Below the pieces are notes generated by a model. That model was not told the origin of the DNA and ran no database searches. It saw only the letters and a program-made list of their open reading frames with translations. Made by a program: the position numbers and the translations under genes. DNA of 64,000 nucleotides from Haliclona indistincta (lineage: Eukaryota; Porifera; Demospongiae; Haplosclerida; Chalinidae), in contig OZ024787.1 in NCBI GenBank assembly GCA_964017065.1, positions 5,763,301-5,827,300 of the forward strand. The letters are read 5' to 3'. The stretch's first letter is position 1. Each line of letters starts with the position of its first letter. Shown piece by piece: positions 1 to 13,580 of this stretch.

Positions 1-294
1 TGAGTAGTAGAATCACTCGTGTATTTCAGTTAGCCTACTTTATCGCCAGGCCTATCGTACTCGTCTGATTGATGTTGTAGTTGGTGATACTTTGTGTCGC
101 CAGTTTGTTTATAAGTACGTGTTTGTTACGTAATCATCACTTCCGTTTGACCCAAGAAATCGACCTTGCCAGAGACCAACTCTCACGTGGCAGAATGTGT
201 GGTCTGGTCACACATTGATGTATTGCTACCTGGGTATAGGGTAAATGTTACATGTATATCTAAATTTACTTGTTTATCTTTTCTTTTTACACAG
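1..294. other. Probable intron of the left-edge CHID1 gene
   Basis: No convincing coding sequence is visible here. Short open stretches at about 30-110 and 166-231 do not match the part of CHID1 expected before the exon at 295. The region is most simply the intron upstream of that exon. Splice-like signals near 28 and 156 leave room for an unrecognised exon. Confidence 0.4.
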
Positions 295-942
295 CTGTTG
301 TTGGAACAAGGTTTGTATTCTACAATGTACAATGTTGTTATTAACCAATATTTTTAGGTACATTGAACTGCTTTCTAATTACAAACCCAAATTGAAGTGG
401 GATGATCATTGTTCTGAGAGTTACTTTTCATACAAGTTAGTTATAATGTTCAAAAGCTAGTGTGCAGCATAGCCAAACTCACAGGCTTGACACTGCAGCC
501 TGGTTTATTGTGTCATAAAAATTAAACTGATAAGCTCATCTTGAAGCTAAGTCTTAGCTAGGTATCTGACATCATATAGTGCAACTGTAGACTGCGTTGA
601 AATATTAGGACAAAGGTCAGCATGCAAAAAATTGATTTTCTAGGTTAAAGGCAAATTGCATACCTTGATGTCCAGAAATTGGTGTATACAATCATTATTT
701 CTAGATTGGTCATTCAGCTCACTAAACTATTTCACATAGGTCGAGTGGATTAGCACATCGTGTTTATTATCCTACTCTCAAGGTACACATATTCATAGTT
801 ATTTTAGTACCATGCAGCCATGTCTACTATTTTAATTTGCTAGTCAATTCAAGCAAGATTAGAATTGTCTCAAAAATTAGGAACCGGAGTCGCATTCTGG
901 GAGATTGGACAAGGGCTGGATTATTTCTTTGATCTTTTGTAG
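295..942 (+). CDS. CHID1: CHID1, chitinase domain-containing protein 1, C-terminal exons (partial)
   Basis: These are the last four coding exons of a secreted or lysosomal glycosyl-hydrolase-18-like lectin (stabilin-1-interacting chitinase-like protein). Exons: 295-310, 358-435, 740-782 and 844-942, with consistent phases and GT/AG borders. The joined peptide reads [19 protein letters not shown]..., then [14 protein letters not shown], then ends [11 protein letters not shown] and a TAG stop. This matches the family's C-terminus (VVGARYIQ...FYPTLK...WELGQGLDYFYDLL in vertebrates, from memory). The E-x-G-Q-G-L-D-Y end of the TIM barrel is preserved. The N-terminal part lies left of the window. 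The next gene's ATG is only 87 bp past the stop. Identification is firm; nothing can be said about the missing part. Confidence 0.9.
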
Positions 943-1029
943 CAAAAAAATAATATTAATTTTGAGTAAAGTACATAATTTTGTGTCTGGGTGTGGCAAT
1001 AGAGGAGCACGTGTCATCAGTTAAGTGTG

Positions 1030-1398
1030 ATGCAAGTCAACAGAATTTTGCGTGGTGTGTATGTACAGTGGGCATGGAGGAGGACTTTCAGCCAGCAAGT
1101 GTCGCGTGAGAATACCCAAGAACCGTTGAAGTTTTTGGAAAGCAAGGCTAGAAATTTTAGACTCAACAACCTTGCTGAAATACGTAAAAAACGATTACAG
1201 TACCTTCCATATTCGCTCTCAATTGGAATTACAATATTTGCTGCTCTCATGTACACATGCTTTGTTATGAAAGATCCAGAGGACAGCAAGAACATCAATT
1301 TAGGAGATATTCTTCTCAAAGACGTGAAAGAGAATTCCGAAGCAGCAAATGTATTACCTTTTGACCGTGAAGAAAATCCGAACAAAGGCAATACTTGA
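1030..1398 (+). CDS. UQCC4/CCSMST1-like small mitochondrial membrane protein
   Basis: A single-exon frame of 122 residues. The basic, hydroxyl-rich N-terminus (residues 1-25, including RRTFSQQ) looks like a mitochondrial presequence. It is followed by EPLKFLESKA, then one transmembrane helix at about 59-80 (LPYSLSIGITIFAALMYTCF) and an acidic tail. The order 'P-I/L-x-F-x-S-K-A, then LP plus one TM helix, then acidic tail' resembles UQCC4 (CCSMST1), an assembly factor of respiratory complex III. The resemblance is modest, so the family call is an inference. The start chosen is the ATG at 1030; the codon before it is GTG. It lies 87 bp after CHID1 and its stop is 125 bp from the stop of convergent RPSA. 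The opposite strand is also open over most of this span, but that frame resembles nothing known. Confidence 0.5.
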   Translation: MQVNRILRGVYVQWAWRRTFSQQVSRENTQEPLKFLESKARNFRLNNLAEIRKKRLQYLPYSLSIGITIFAALMYTCFVMKDPEDSKNINLGDILLKDVKENSEAANVLPFDREENPNKGNT

Positions 1399-1523
1399 CT
1401 AGCTTAGCTATTGCTGCACAGCTAATACACTCTCCTAACTACACCACAATAATTTTCATGTATAATTATTTGATACTGTTATTTCAAAATTATTATCACA
1501 AAATCTGAAGCAACAGATTGCAT

Positions 1524-3504
1524 CTACCAGTTCCCAGTTGTGGCCTGCAGAAAGAAAAAATATGAAACTGGATACGTCAAACAAAAATGAAGATTAACAC
1601 TACTCAAAATGGAAATACTGTTAGCAATTGTACCTTGGGTTCAGCATTTCCCCAGTCTCCAGCATCATCAGCTGCCCAGTCCTTGGTAGCAGTGGTGGGA
1701 CCAACATTCCAGTCCTCAGTTGCTCCTCCACTTGCAGCAAATGTAGGAACAGGTTGCTGGGATACAATATTGGTGGTCTCAGTAGCCCAGTCAGTCACAG
1801 CTGGAGTTTCAGTCCACTGCTCCATTTCTGGCACTTTTGCAGACGACAAGGCCTGCTCTGCTTCTCGCTTAGCCTGCTCTTCTTTCTCCACCTAGCAACA
1901 AAAAAGTAAAATACTCCATAACGGTCAACAGTACCTCTTCTGGGTCACGATAGAAAAACAGATCCGGCATTACATCCCAAGGCATGTCCCTACTAATGAT
2001 ACCCTTTAGTCGCAGAACCTCCCTGCTCAGTAGCCACCACATGAGACCAATAGAGTGATGACCCTGAAAGCAGTTAAAAACATGTTGTTTTTGAAGGAGT
2101 GAGTAACATACCAGATTGTTACACGGTATGGCAATATCAATGTAGCGGAGAGGAGAGTTGGTATTGCAAAATGCAATTACAGGAATGTTGACATAAGATG
2201 CCTCCATTATAGGCTGCAGAGCAAGCCAGTAAATCAAGGTTTTGAAACAAATAGTAGAATACCTGTTGGTCAGCAATGGGATCAGAAACAATCAGAAGAC
2301 GAGGTTCACGGAATGCCTTTTGGATCTGATTGGTAAACGTCCCAGGAGTGAATCGTCCAGCAACGGCTCCAGCACCAGTGTACTTGGCAAACTTGAACAC
2401 AGCACGCTAAAGAAAATACAAGAGTAATGATGTACGGATAATCACATCATACATACCTGACCATATGGACGATGGGATAACACACATATATCAGAAGGGT
2501 TCTCAATGGCAGCAATCACTCGAGCAGCAAGCAACAACTTTTCCCAGGTCTTGCGTAGATTGATAATAGCCACACCTTTAAAATGAGTAGAAAAGTATTT
2601 CTAACATAACCAAGAGAGTCTGGTTGTTATAATTGAGAATAGACCCATTGCACATTACGTCACAATCACGTGACCGGACCCTTCTACTGGATATAGCAAT
2701 TTACTGGTGCTATTTGACATTTCATACAACAAACTGAAGCATTAGGCTGCTATAAGTATAGTGGCCGAGACGGTCGTTTAAGTAACTTACTATTCTAGCT
2801 GGCACGTTAGGCAAACTACTCGGCGCTGTTAGGTCTATACTGGGCGCCGATAGGCGAAGGTTTTGGGTTTAGTAGTTTCTAGTGCTAGACCACGACTGCA
2901 ACCGACAAAATTTTTGTTTTAATGATATTCATATGGGGTGTGGTTTCATTATTTAAAGAAGATAAAGCTCTTGTGAGATTCTGCGAAGCGAAGAACGAGC
3001 TCATCTACAGTTTCGAAGATAAGTCTCGTTAGTAACTACAAGCCAGTTTAGCCTTGAACACTGCACGTTATATACGTTGCGCAAGCGCATCAACATGTCA
3101 GTTAGCCAAGCCAGCCCGGGCACTGTGCCCGGGCCTGCAGCCGCTTATGGCTATCGACGGTGTCAAACTGCTATCGACGGTATCAAATTGCTATCGACGG
3201 TGTTAAAACTGGCTTAACTGGTATGGGCGGTGTTAAAACTGATATATCGACAGTCAGCGGCGACAAACGACCGTCTCGGCCACTATATATAAGACTAGTC
3301 TCAACCAGATTCCAAATGATACCCACCTTGAATTACACAGTTCATGCACTTACCATCGGGTTTCACTTTGAAAATATATTGCCTCATCTGAAAGTTGATG
3401 TTATGGGGAACGTCATCGTCTTTCTCTCCCAGATGAACACTAGCTGCCAACATCTTTGTAACGTCATCCTCCTTCATGGCCAGAACATCGTGTCCTCCAG
3501 ACAT
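1524..3504 (-). CDS. RPSA: 40S ribosomal protein SA (uS2, laminin-receptor family)
   Basis: Small-subunit ribosomal protein uS2, needed for late 40S maturation. Seven coding exons, 5' to 3' on the minus strand: 3504-3354, 2575-2457, 2406-2263, 2213-2112, 2063-1935, 1891-1634 and 1544-1524. They total 924 nt, or 307 residues (human 295). Recognisable blocks are [70 protein letters not shown] and [14 protein letters not shown]. The acidic tail has the repeated DW motifs (TDWA, EDWN, KDWA, GDWG) typical of metazoan RPSA. The last exon is a 21-nt micro-exon encoding ATTGNW plus stop; reading through instead gives a different short tail. Intron 1 is long because it carries a transposon-like element. 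A 5' non-coding exon probably ends near 3592 (donor ...AGAGTAAGT). Confidence 0.95.
2757..3287. mobile_element. 531-bp inverted-repeat element in RPSA intron 1
   Basis: The ends are inverted copies of TATAGTGGCCGAGACGGTCG (left 2757 onward; right ending 3287). The flanks show a possible 6-bp duplication, TATAAG, at 2751-2756 and 3288-3293. It has no coding capacity. The right half holds short tandem units containing CTATCGACGGT (about 3147-3245) and a perfect palindrome around CCCGGGCACTGTGCCCGGG at about 3115-3133. It is probably a non-autonomous DNA transposon (MITE). The superfamily is not assigned. Confidence 0.8.
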
Positions 3505-3677
3505 TTTGACGGCGTTGTTCTTTTGTGCGACGGGGAACAACTGTTAGATAGCCAGAAAACAGTAAAATAAGCTTATCGTGAAAGAAAACACTTACTCTTG
3601 CCACAGTATGTCAATCAGATGCAGAACACAAGCTAGCGCTAGCACGTGGTTATTAAAATTAACAAACAGTTTGTAAG

Positions 3678-3695
3678 TGCGCATGCGCATGCGCA
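3678..3695. promoter_or_regulatory. Overlapping NRF-1-like palindromes upstream of RPSA
   Basis: TGCGCATGCGCATGCGCA is two overlapping copies of the NRF-1 consensus (TGCGCATGCGCA). It lies about 175 bp upstream of the RPSA start codon and about 85 bp upstream of its presumed 5' exon. NRF-1 sites are common in promoters of ribosomal and mitochondrial genes. The sequence match is direct; function is inferred. Confidence 0.5.
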
Positions 3696-3933
3696 TTTTG
3701 GTGTTATTTTTATAAGCTAGCTAGCTAGCTATAGACTAGACTTTGGTACATGGTACAGTGTGTGGTTTCATGACACAACATTCTATATCTTTCTTTGACT
3801 GCATTCGATATTCTCTGGTTGCATCACGGATTCACCATGTTTCTGCCATTACATGTGAGTGTTAGAACGCCTTCTGCTCTGCGCTCATAGCATGGACAAA
3901 TAAATTATAACAACTGCAGGTGCCACTTGTGCA
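3696..3933. other. Intergenic spacer between ECSIT stop and RPSA promoter
   Basis: 238 bp. It holds a run of overlapping GCTA units (about 3716-3732) and otherwise no convincing gene. A short ATG frame at about 3837 (MFLPLH then GTGAGT) is too small to support. Confidence 0.4.
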
Positions 3934-5133
3934 TTAGCTTATAAGAGGATGAATTGCATTTACACTACTACACAGTCTTGCTGAGTCTGTGAAAGAGTCT
4001 TGATCTAAGAACACGTTGTATACAGCAGCAGCATCTTTTAGAGCAGGATAGTCTTGTTGTAGCTTGTAGAACCAGGTGTGCAGATATTCCATAGATGGAT
4101 GACTGCACATGCACACAGCCAGAACATTACCTGAAATAAAAATGAAGGTAAAGAGAATGGATAAAAATTAACTCACCTTCTCTACTCTCATTATCATGTG
4201 CTGTCGGATTATTTAGCAAAGTAAGTGAAAAGTAATGTACTGGAGTCTTTTTCAACCACAGGCGATGAGGACCCTCAATATGTAGTACCCTATCTTTCAA
4301 ATTTCCCAACGACTTTAATAAGTCAATTTGTTCTTGAGTAGAAGCTGACATGACAAAATCGTGATTCTCGACACCATCAGACGTCACCTACAATAAAATA
4401 ACACTGTTATTACATTGTAATGTTGTGATGCTAGTAGAAACTATACCTTCACTTCAGTTATAACTCCATTGTCACCAGCTATCCTAAAAAGAGCTAGTCG
4501 GCTAAGCTCTAAAGGACTTTCTGGAAGATACACAATGCTGTATGGATCAGCATTTTCAAAAAATTTAAACCAGAAAGCCAAGCGATAACACTTTTGAACT
4601 GGGAAACTGACACGACCAAATATCTCTACAAGCAGGTCATAGGTCACTCGGTTTGGAACTACTCCATTTTCTTCCATCTTTTGAAGTATGTCTAATGCTA
4701 CATCTACTTGAGGGTGTGGAACTGGCCAGAATGCATCAAAAATGTTTTTTGGCTTAAATCTGTCTTTTGGGAAGATATCAATAAGCCGGTTGTAGGTCAA
4801 GATATCATCCTGCAGCCCAAACTCTTCTAGTTGATGAAGTGCAAATTTGATAAACTTCATATGACCTCGGCTGTCTTTTTCTCGTTTCTTGTAGTACATC
4901 AATGCTTTTGCATATTTTTCTCTTGGTTCTTCTTCAGTACTTTTTCTGGCAATGTCCATGAGGTGACCATAGTCAGATTTGACAAGTGCTTGGTCTGACT
5001 TCTGTGAACTTTGATAAACAGATGTAGTGGTTGAAAAGATTCTTCCACTGATGGAGTGTGCTGAAGACTTGCCTATTTCTAGCCTGTAAATCAAGCTGCA
5101 GAGCGATCGGCATCGAGTTGAAAAACGATTCAT
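3934..5133 (-). CDS. ECSIT: ECSIT, Toll-signalling / complex I assembly factor
   Basis: Homologue of ECSIT, a mitochondrial complex I assembly factor that also acts in Toll/BMP signalling in bilaterians. Three coding exons: 5133-4447, 4387-4177 and 4130-3934, totalling 1095 nt (364 residues; human about 430). The N-terminus is Arg/Ser-rich and lacks acids for 20 residues (MNRFSTRCRSLCSLIYRL), fitting a mitochondrial presequence. Diagnostic blocks follow: RGHMKFIKFALHQLEEFGL, LTYNRLIDIFPKDRFKPKNI, QKMEENGVVPNRVTYDLLVEIFGR, HIEGPHRLWLKKTPVHYF and VLAVCMCSHPSMEYLHTW. The PPR-like N-domain and the C-terminal pleckstrin-like part are both represented. The long vertebrate C-terminal tail is absent. 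It shares a 240-bp head-to-head promoter region with histone H3.3. Confidence 0.93.
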
Positions 5134-5842
<709 letters not shown>

Positions 5843-5989
5843 GCTGAAGTGGACTGTTGTACAACACTATGTTCTTGTGGTGGTCTGACTTGTGTTATTA
5901 AAACAGTTTTATCTATGATATCCTTTCATCCATACTGCTACTCCCTTTGATTTTCATGTTAAAGATCCATGTCATCCATTAGAATTATA

Positions 5990-5995
5990 AATAAA
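5990..5995 (+). terminator. AATAAA polyadenylation signal of H3.3
   Basis: A canonical AATAAA about 150 bp past the H3.3 stop codon. It fits a polyadenylated, replication-independent histone transcript. Confidence 0.7.
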
Positions 5996-6091
5996 GCTTT
6001 CCTAAAATAATTATTTGGGGAGTGGTCTTTTATTACGGGCGTGGTTTGTTCTCGAGCTTTCGTCGATTCATCGCGCTCGCATAAAATAGTA

Positions 6092-6311
6092 GTCTACTAC
6101 GAGGGGTCCGACACTGCGTGATTTCGCGTACGAGATTTCACTGATTTCAGAGTGATTTCACTGGTTTAATTAAGCGTGGGTGTTAGTATACGGGAAAATG
6201 GTCAGTATACGGGGAAAATACGGTGATTTCACCCATGATTTCAAGATTTCAACTGTGATTTCACCAGTCAGCGTACGAGATTTCACTTGTGTCGGACCCC
6301 TCGGTCTACTA
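6092..6311. mobile_element. 204-bp MITE with 8-bp target duplication in the copine promoter
   Basis: The element at 6100-6303 has perfect 15-bp terminal inverted repeats (CGAGGGGTCCGACAC / GTGTCGGACCCCTCG). It is flanked by an exact 8-bp duplication, GTCTACTA (6092-6099 and 6304-6311). Inside, GATTTCA/GATTTCAC motifs recur and GTACGAGATTTCACT occurs near both ends. There is no coding capacity. The 8-bp duplication suggests hAT-type transposition. It ends 54 bp before the copine ATG. Confidence 0.9.
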
Positions 6312-6365
6312 GTGTTCGTGCTCGGTTCAGTCGCGGTTTGCAGCAGCCTGTAAGTGCTAAAAGCA

Positions 6366-10626
<4,261 letters not shown>

Positions 10627-11117
10627 TCTTCCTGATTGTAATAGTTGTTTGTTTTGAGTGATTATATTTTATTCCAGCTGCTCTATTTGCAAAGACACAT
10701 TACACGTAGTAGTAGAAGATTATTATTATTATTATTATTGTTCAGTATTACAATGTATTACATGGTTCTGAGCAACCACCACCTTATCCTCTGTAGTTTG
10801 CTGATTGTAATAGTTGTTTATTATATTTCATTCCAACTGCTCTATTTGCAAAGACACATTATACGTAGTAGTAGAAGATTATTATTATTATTCAGTATTA
10901 CATGTATTACATGCAATTGCATTGGTGCTAAAAATAGTGTCATTGCACCACTCGGTCGGTGACGTAATCTGTTGTTAACCTTTTGTGACCTCTCGATCGA
11001 TCAGTTGAAAGATTCACAAATCACTTCCTTCCAGGAGCTCTTGCGCCACCGTACCTCTCTGTTCCCAGCTGCTGTTTCGTTTTACCATTTTATTCGTGGG
11101 TTTTCAAGCTTTTTACT
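10627..11117. other. Copine 3' region and ZNF598 promoter
   Basis: Most of the first 280 bp is the tandem duplication described separately. The remaining ~210 bp before the ZNF598 ATG has no gene. It holds the CGATCGATCA palindrome-like stretch near 10993 and ordinary 5' UTR-like sequence. Confidence 0.5.
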
Positions 11118-13422
11118 ATGGCATTCGCTTTAGACAAGACATGTACTCTGTGTTGTCAAGAAGCTACTGCATGGGCGGTGGGGTCGTGTGACCACCTTTT
11201 GTGTTTGACTTGTAGCGCTCGAATGAGGGTGCTATGTGAGCAGAAAGAGTGTCCAGTGTGTAGGGAACAAAATGAACAGGTAAAGAAGATAATTTTTATA
11301 TTATTTACTTGTGTCACGCATTTTCTAACGCAGGTTGCTGTTGTAAAAAAGCCCATCTCATTTTCGGCCATATCTGTGAAGAATTGTATTGCCAATCGAT
11401 ATGGATTTCTATTCTCTCAGCCATATCTTCAAAAAGTATTTCAATCTATCACTGCCCTTTCCTGCTCTCTGTGTGAGCAGTGGGTTGTCTTTAGCCAGAT
11501 CCGTCAGTTAGAAGACCATGTTCGAAAAGTTCACGATCGTTTCTTTTGTGATATCTGTCTTGACAACCTGAAGCTGTTTCCAAGTGAGCACAAGTTATAC
11601 ACCAGACAGCAACTTGCTAAACATCGTCGTGATGGTGACCCTGGTGATAATTCACATAAAGGTCATCCACTCTGCCATTTTTGCGATGAGCGGTTCTTGG
11701 ACAAGGACACCCTCTTCTTTCATCTTAAAGATAACCATTTTTGGTGCCATATCTGTGAAGCAGATGGGAAGCAAGATTATTACGCCAACTATAGCGAGCT
11801 TCATAAGCATTTTAAAGTGGCTCATTATATGTGTGAAGAGGGACAGTGTCGTTATGAGAAGCTGTCTACTGTGTTTCGTACCAAGCTAGACTATCAGGCT
11901 CACAAGGCTAAGGTCCATACTCTTGGTCTCACTAAGGCTGAAACAAAGCAGTTGCGTCAAATAGAGGTTCAATTTCAATTTAGTAGAGAGCAAAGTGGAG
12001 ATGGCATGCCTCCGGTTTCAAGGAGACAAGCCACTGGTAGACGCCATCGTGGAGCTCAATTGAGGTTTGTGTGTTATGTGTCTTAAATTTTGATGATTTG
12101 CACATCACTTTCATAGAAATTATGTCTATGGTGACAATGGCTTGTGTGTTGCATATTTGTGTTTGCTTTCACAGTCACTTCGAATTTTGTCAAAACAAAC
12201 CACCTTTGTTAATTCTCAGCTGTTTTAAGTATCACATTTGGGTATGCGGATTTATAATCCTAGATGTGACTTACCTGGTTGTGCATGTGTGGTCTAGGCG
12301 ATATGATACACCTGTTCGCATGTTCTGATTGACTTGAAGTCATGTAATATTATTAGCTTTAAGTTATACAACTTGATGCCGAACAACAATGAGAACATCT
12401 ACTGGTTTTCACACATTAGTCAGCTGACACAGACAGCAAAGTACTGTACAAGACCGGAGCAAAACCAGTTGTAGTTTTTTGTTGTCACGCATACGTAGTA
12501 TCTCGCATAATAAAACTGTCTTTATTAATTTTTTAGAGAACAAGATGATATGTCACTAGCCACAGCTATGTCATTGAGTACAATTCGTCCTACATCACAC
12601 GAGAAGGAGAATCAAAGCAAGTCACAGGATCTTCCCAGGCGCCCTATATCACACGAGAAGGAGAATCAAAGCAAGTCACAGGATCTTCCCAGGCGCCCTA
12701 CATCACACGAGAAGGAAAATCAAAGCAAATCACAGGATCTTCCCAGTGAAACAAAAGTTGCTGAATCTGATAATGTACAGGTCCCTAACATACAGCTTCA
12801 ACCACCCCCTGGTCTTAAACTATCTCGTCATGAACCAGCGTCTTGTGCATGGCCTGATCTTTCTCCAAATGTAGGTAAACCTTGCGTAGGCAATCCCATG
12901 TCTTCTTTTGCACCACCACCTCCTGGATTTATTGTACCCAAGCCACCACCAGGATATTCTTTGTCAGTTAATCGATCAAACCCTTCAACTAAGCGTCAGG
13001 AAATCAACATAATTGAACAAGCTAGAGCTATTTTAGATGAACAAAAATTTCTTGAGTTTAGACATCTTTCGGGTTCTTATGCCAAAGGAACTATATCAGC
13101 AAGAAGATACTACAGTAGCTGCTCTGGTTTGTTTGGAGATACTTGGTTTGTTATTGGTCCTAAACTAGCTGAGACATTACCACTGCCTCATCAGCGTGAA
13201 GAGCTATTAACTTTGTTTAAGAGCAAGCAAGAATTAACTACGTTTGGTTACTCTAGCACTAGAAACAGTAGAAAAGCAAAGCAGAAGAAACCATGGCAAG
13301 GCACAAGCAATGGTGGTCTCAAGTTAAATGAGGAAGACTACCCATCTCTAAGCGATTCTGCTAGGCAACCTGATCCAACTGTCCCTCTTCCAGGATGGAA
13401 TACGAAGATCTTTGTTAAATAA
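11118..13422 (+). CDS. ZNF598: ZNF598/Hel2-type RING E3 ligase, ribosome collision sensor
   Basis: E3 ubiquitin ligase that marks collided ribosomes (uS10/eS10) in ribosome-associated quality control. Three exons: 11118-11279, 11334-12064 and 12537-13422, totalling 1779 nt, 592 residues (shorter than human, about 900). The N-terminal RING is clear (CTLCC...CDHLLCLTCSARMRVLCEQ...CPVC). It is followed by the family's string of C2H2-type fingers (CSLCEQW...HVRKVH; CDICLDNL...H; CHFCDERF...HLKDNH; CHICEADG...HKHFKVAH). C-terminal hallmarks are proline-rich blocks (PPPGFIVP, PPPGYSL), the FGDTWFVIGPKLAETLPLP segment and EEDYPSLSDSA. Intron 1 is 54 bp, in frame and without stops, so unspliced RNA would also translate. 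Exon 3 carries three 18-residue repeats. It ends 158 bp from convergent synaptogyrin. Confidence 0.94.
12589..12750 (+). repeat. 54-bp coding tandem repeat in ZNF598, three copies
   Basis: Three head-to-tail 54-bp units encode PTSHEKENQSKSQDLPRR and close variants (PISHEKENQSKS..., PTSHEKENQSKS...SE). Copies differ at only a few bases, mostly third positions, so expansion looks recent. They lie in the disordered linker between the zinc fingers and the C-terminal conserved region. Confidence 0.9.
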
Positions 13423-13580
13423 ACTGTAGCTATAATTATTATGTAGTACATGTACTAGGCTGTGTTATATGCTAGTTCTTGTACTGTCATTGTGATCAGT
13501 GAAACCCAGTAATGATTATTGTTACACAAAACACAATCAAATTAATAATGTGCACTTAAATGTTTATGCACATGCAGAGT

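Noticed and set aside
30..231. Possible CHID1 exons near the left edge
   Set aside because: Candidate peptides do not match the CHID1 segment expected before VVGTR, and junction phases do not work.
1017..1391. 124-codon open frame antisense to the UQCC4-like gene
   Set aside because: No recognisable family, no presequence/TM logic, and the opposite strand has a better-supported small mitochondrial protein.
1587..1909. Two plus-strand open frames over RPSA exon 6
   Set aside because: They are the complement of the RPSA acidic, repeat-rich tail, whose splicing and homology are clear on the minus strand.
2576..3353. snoRNA hosted in an RPSA intron, as in vertebrates
   Set aside because: The only long intron is occupied by an inverted-repeat element. 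I saw no convincing box C/D or H/ACA arrangement.
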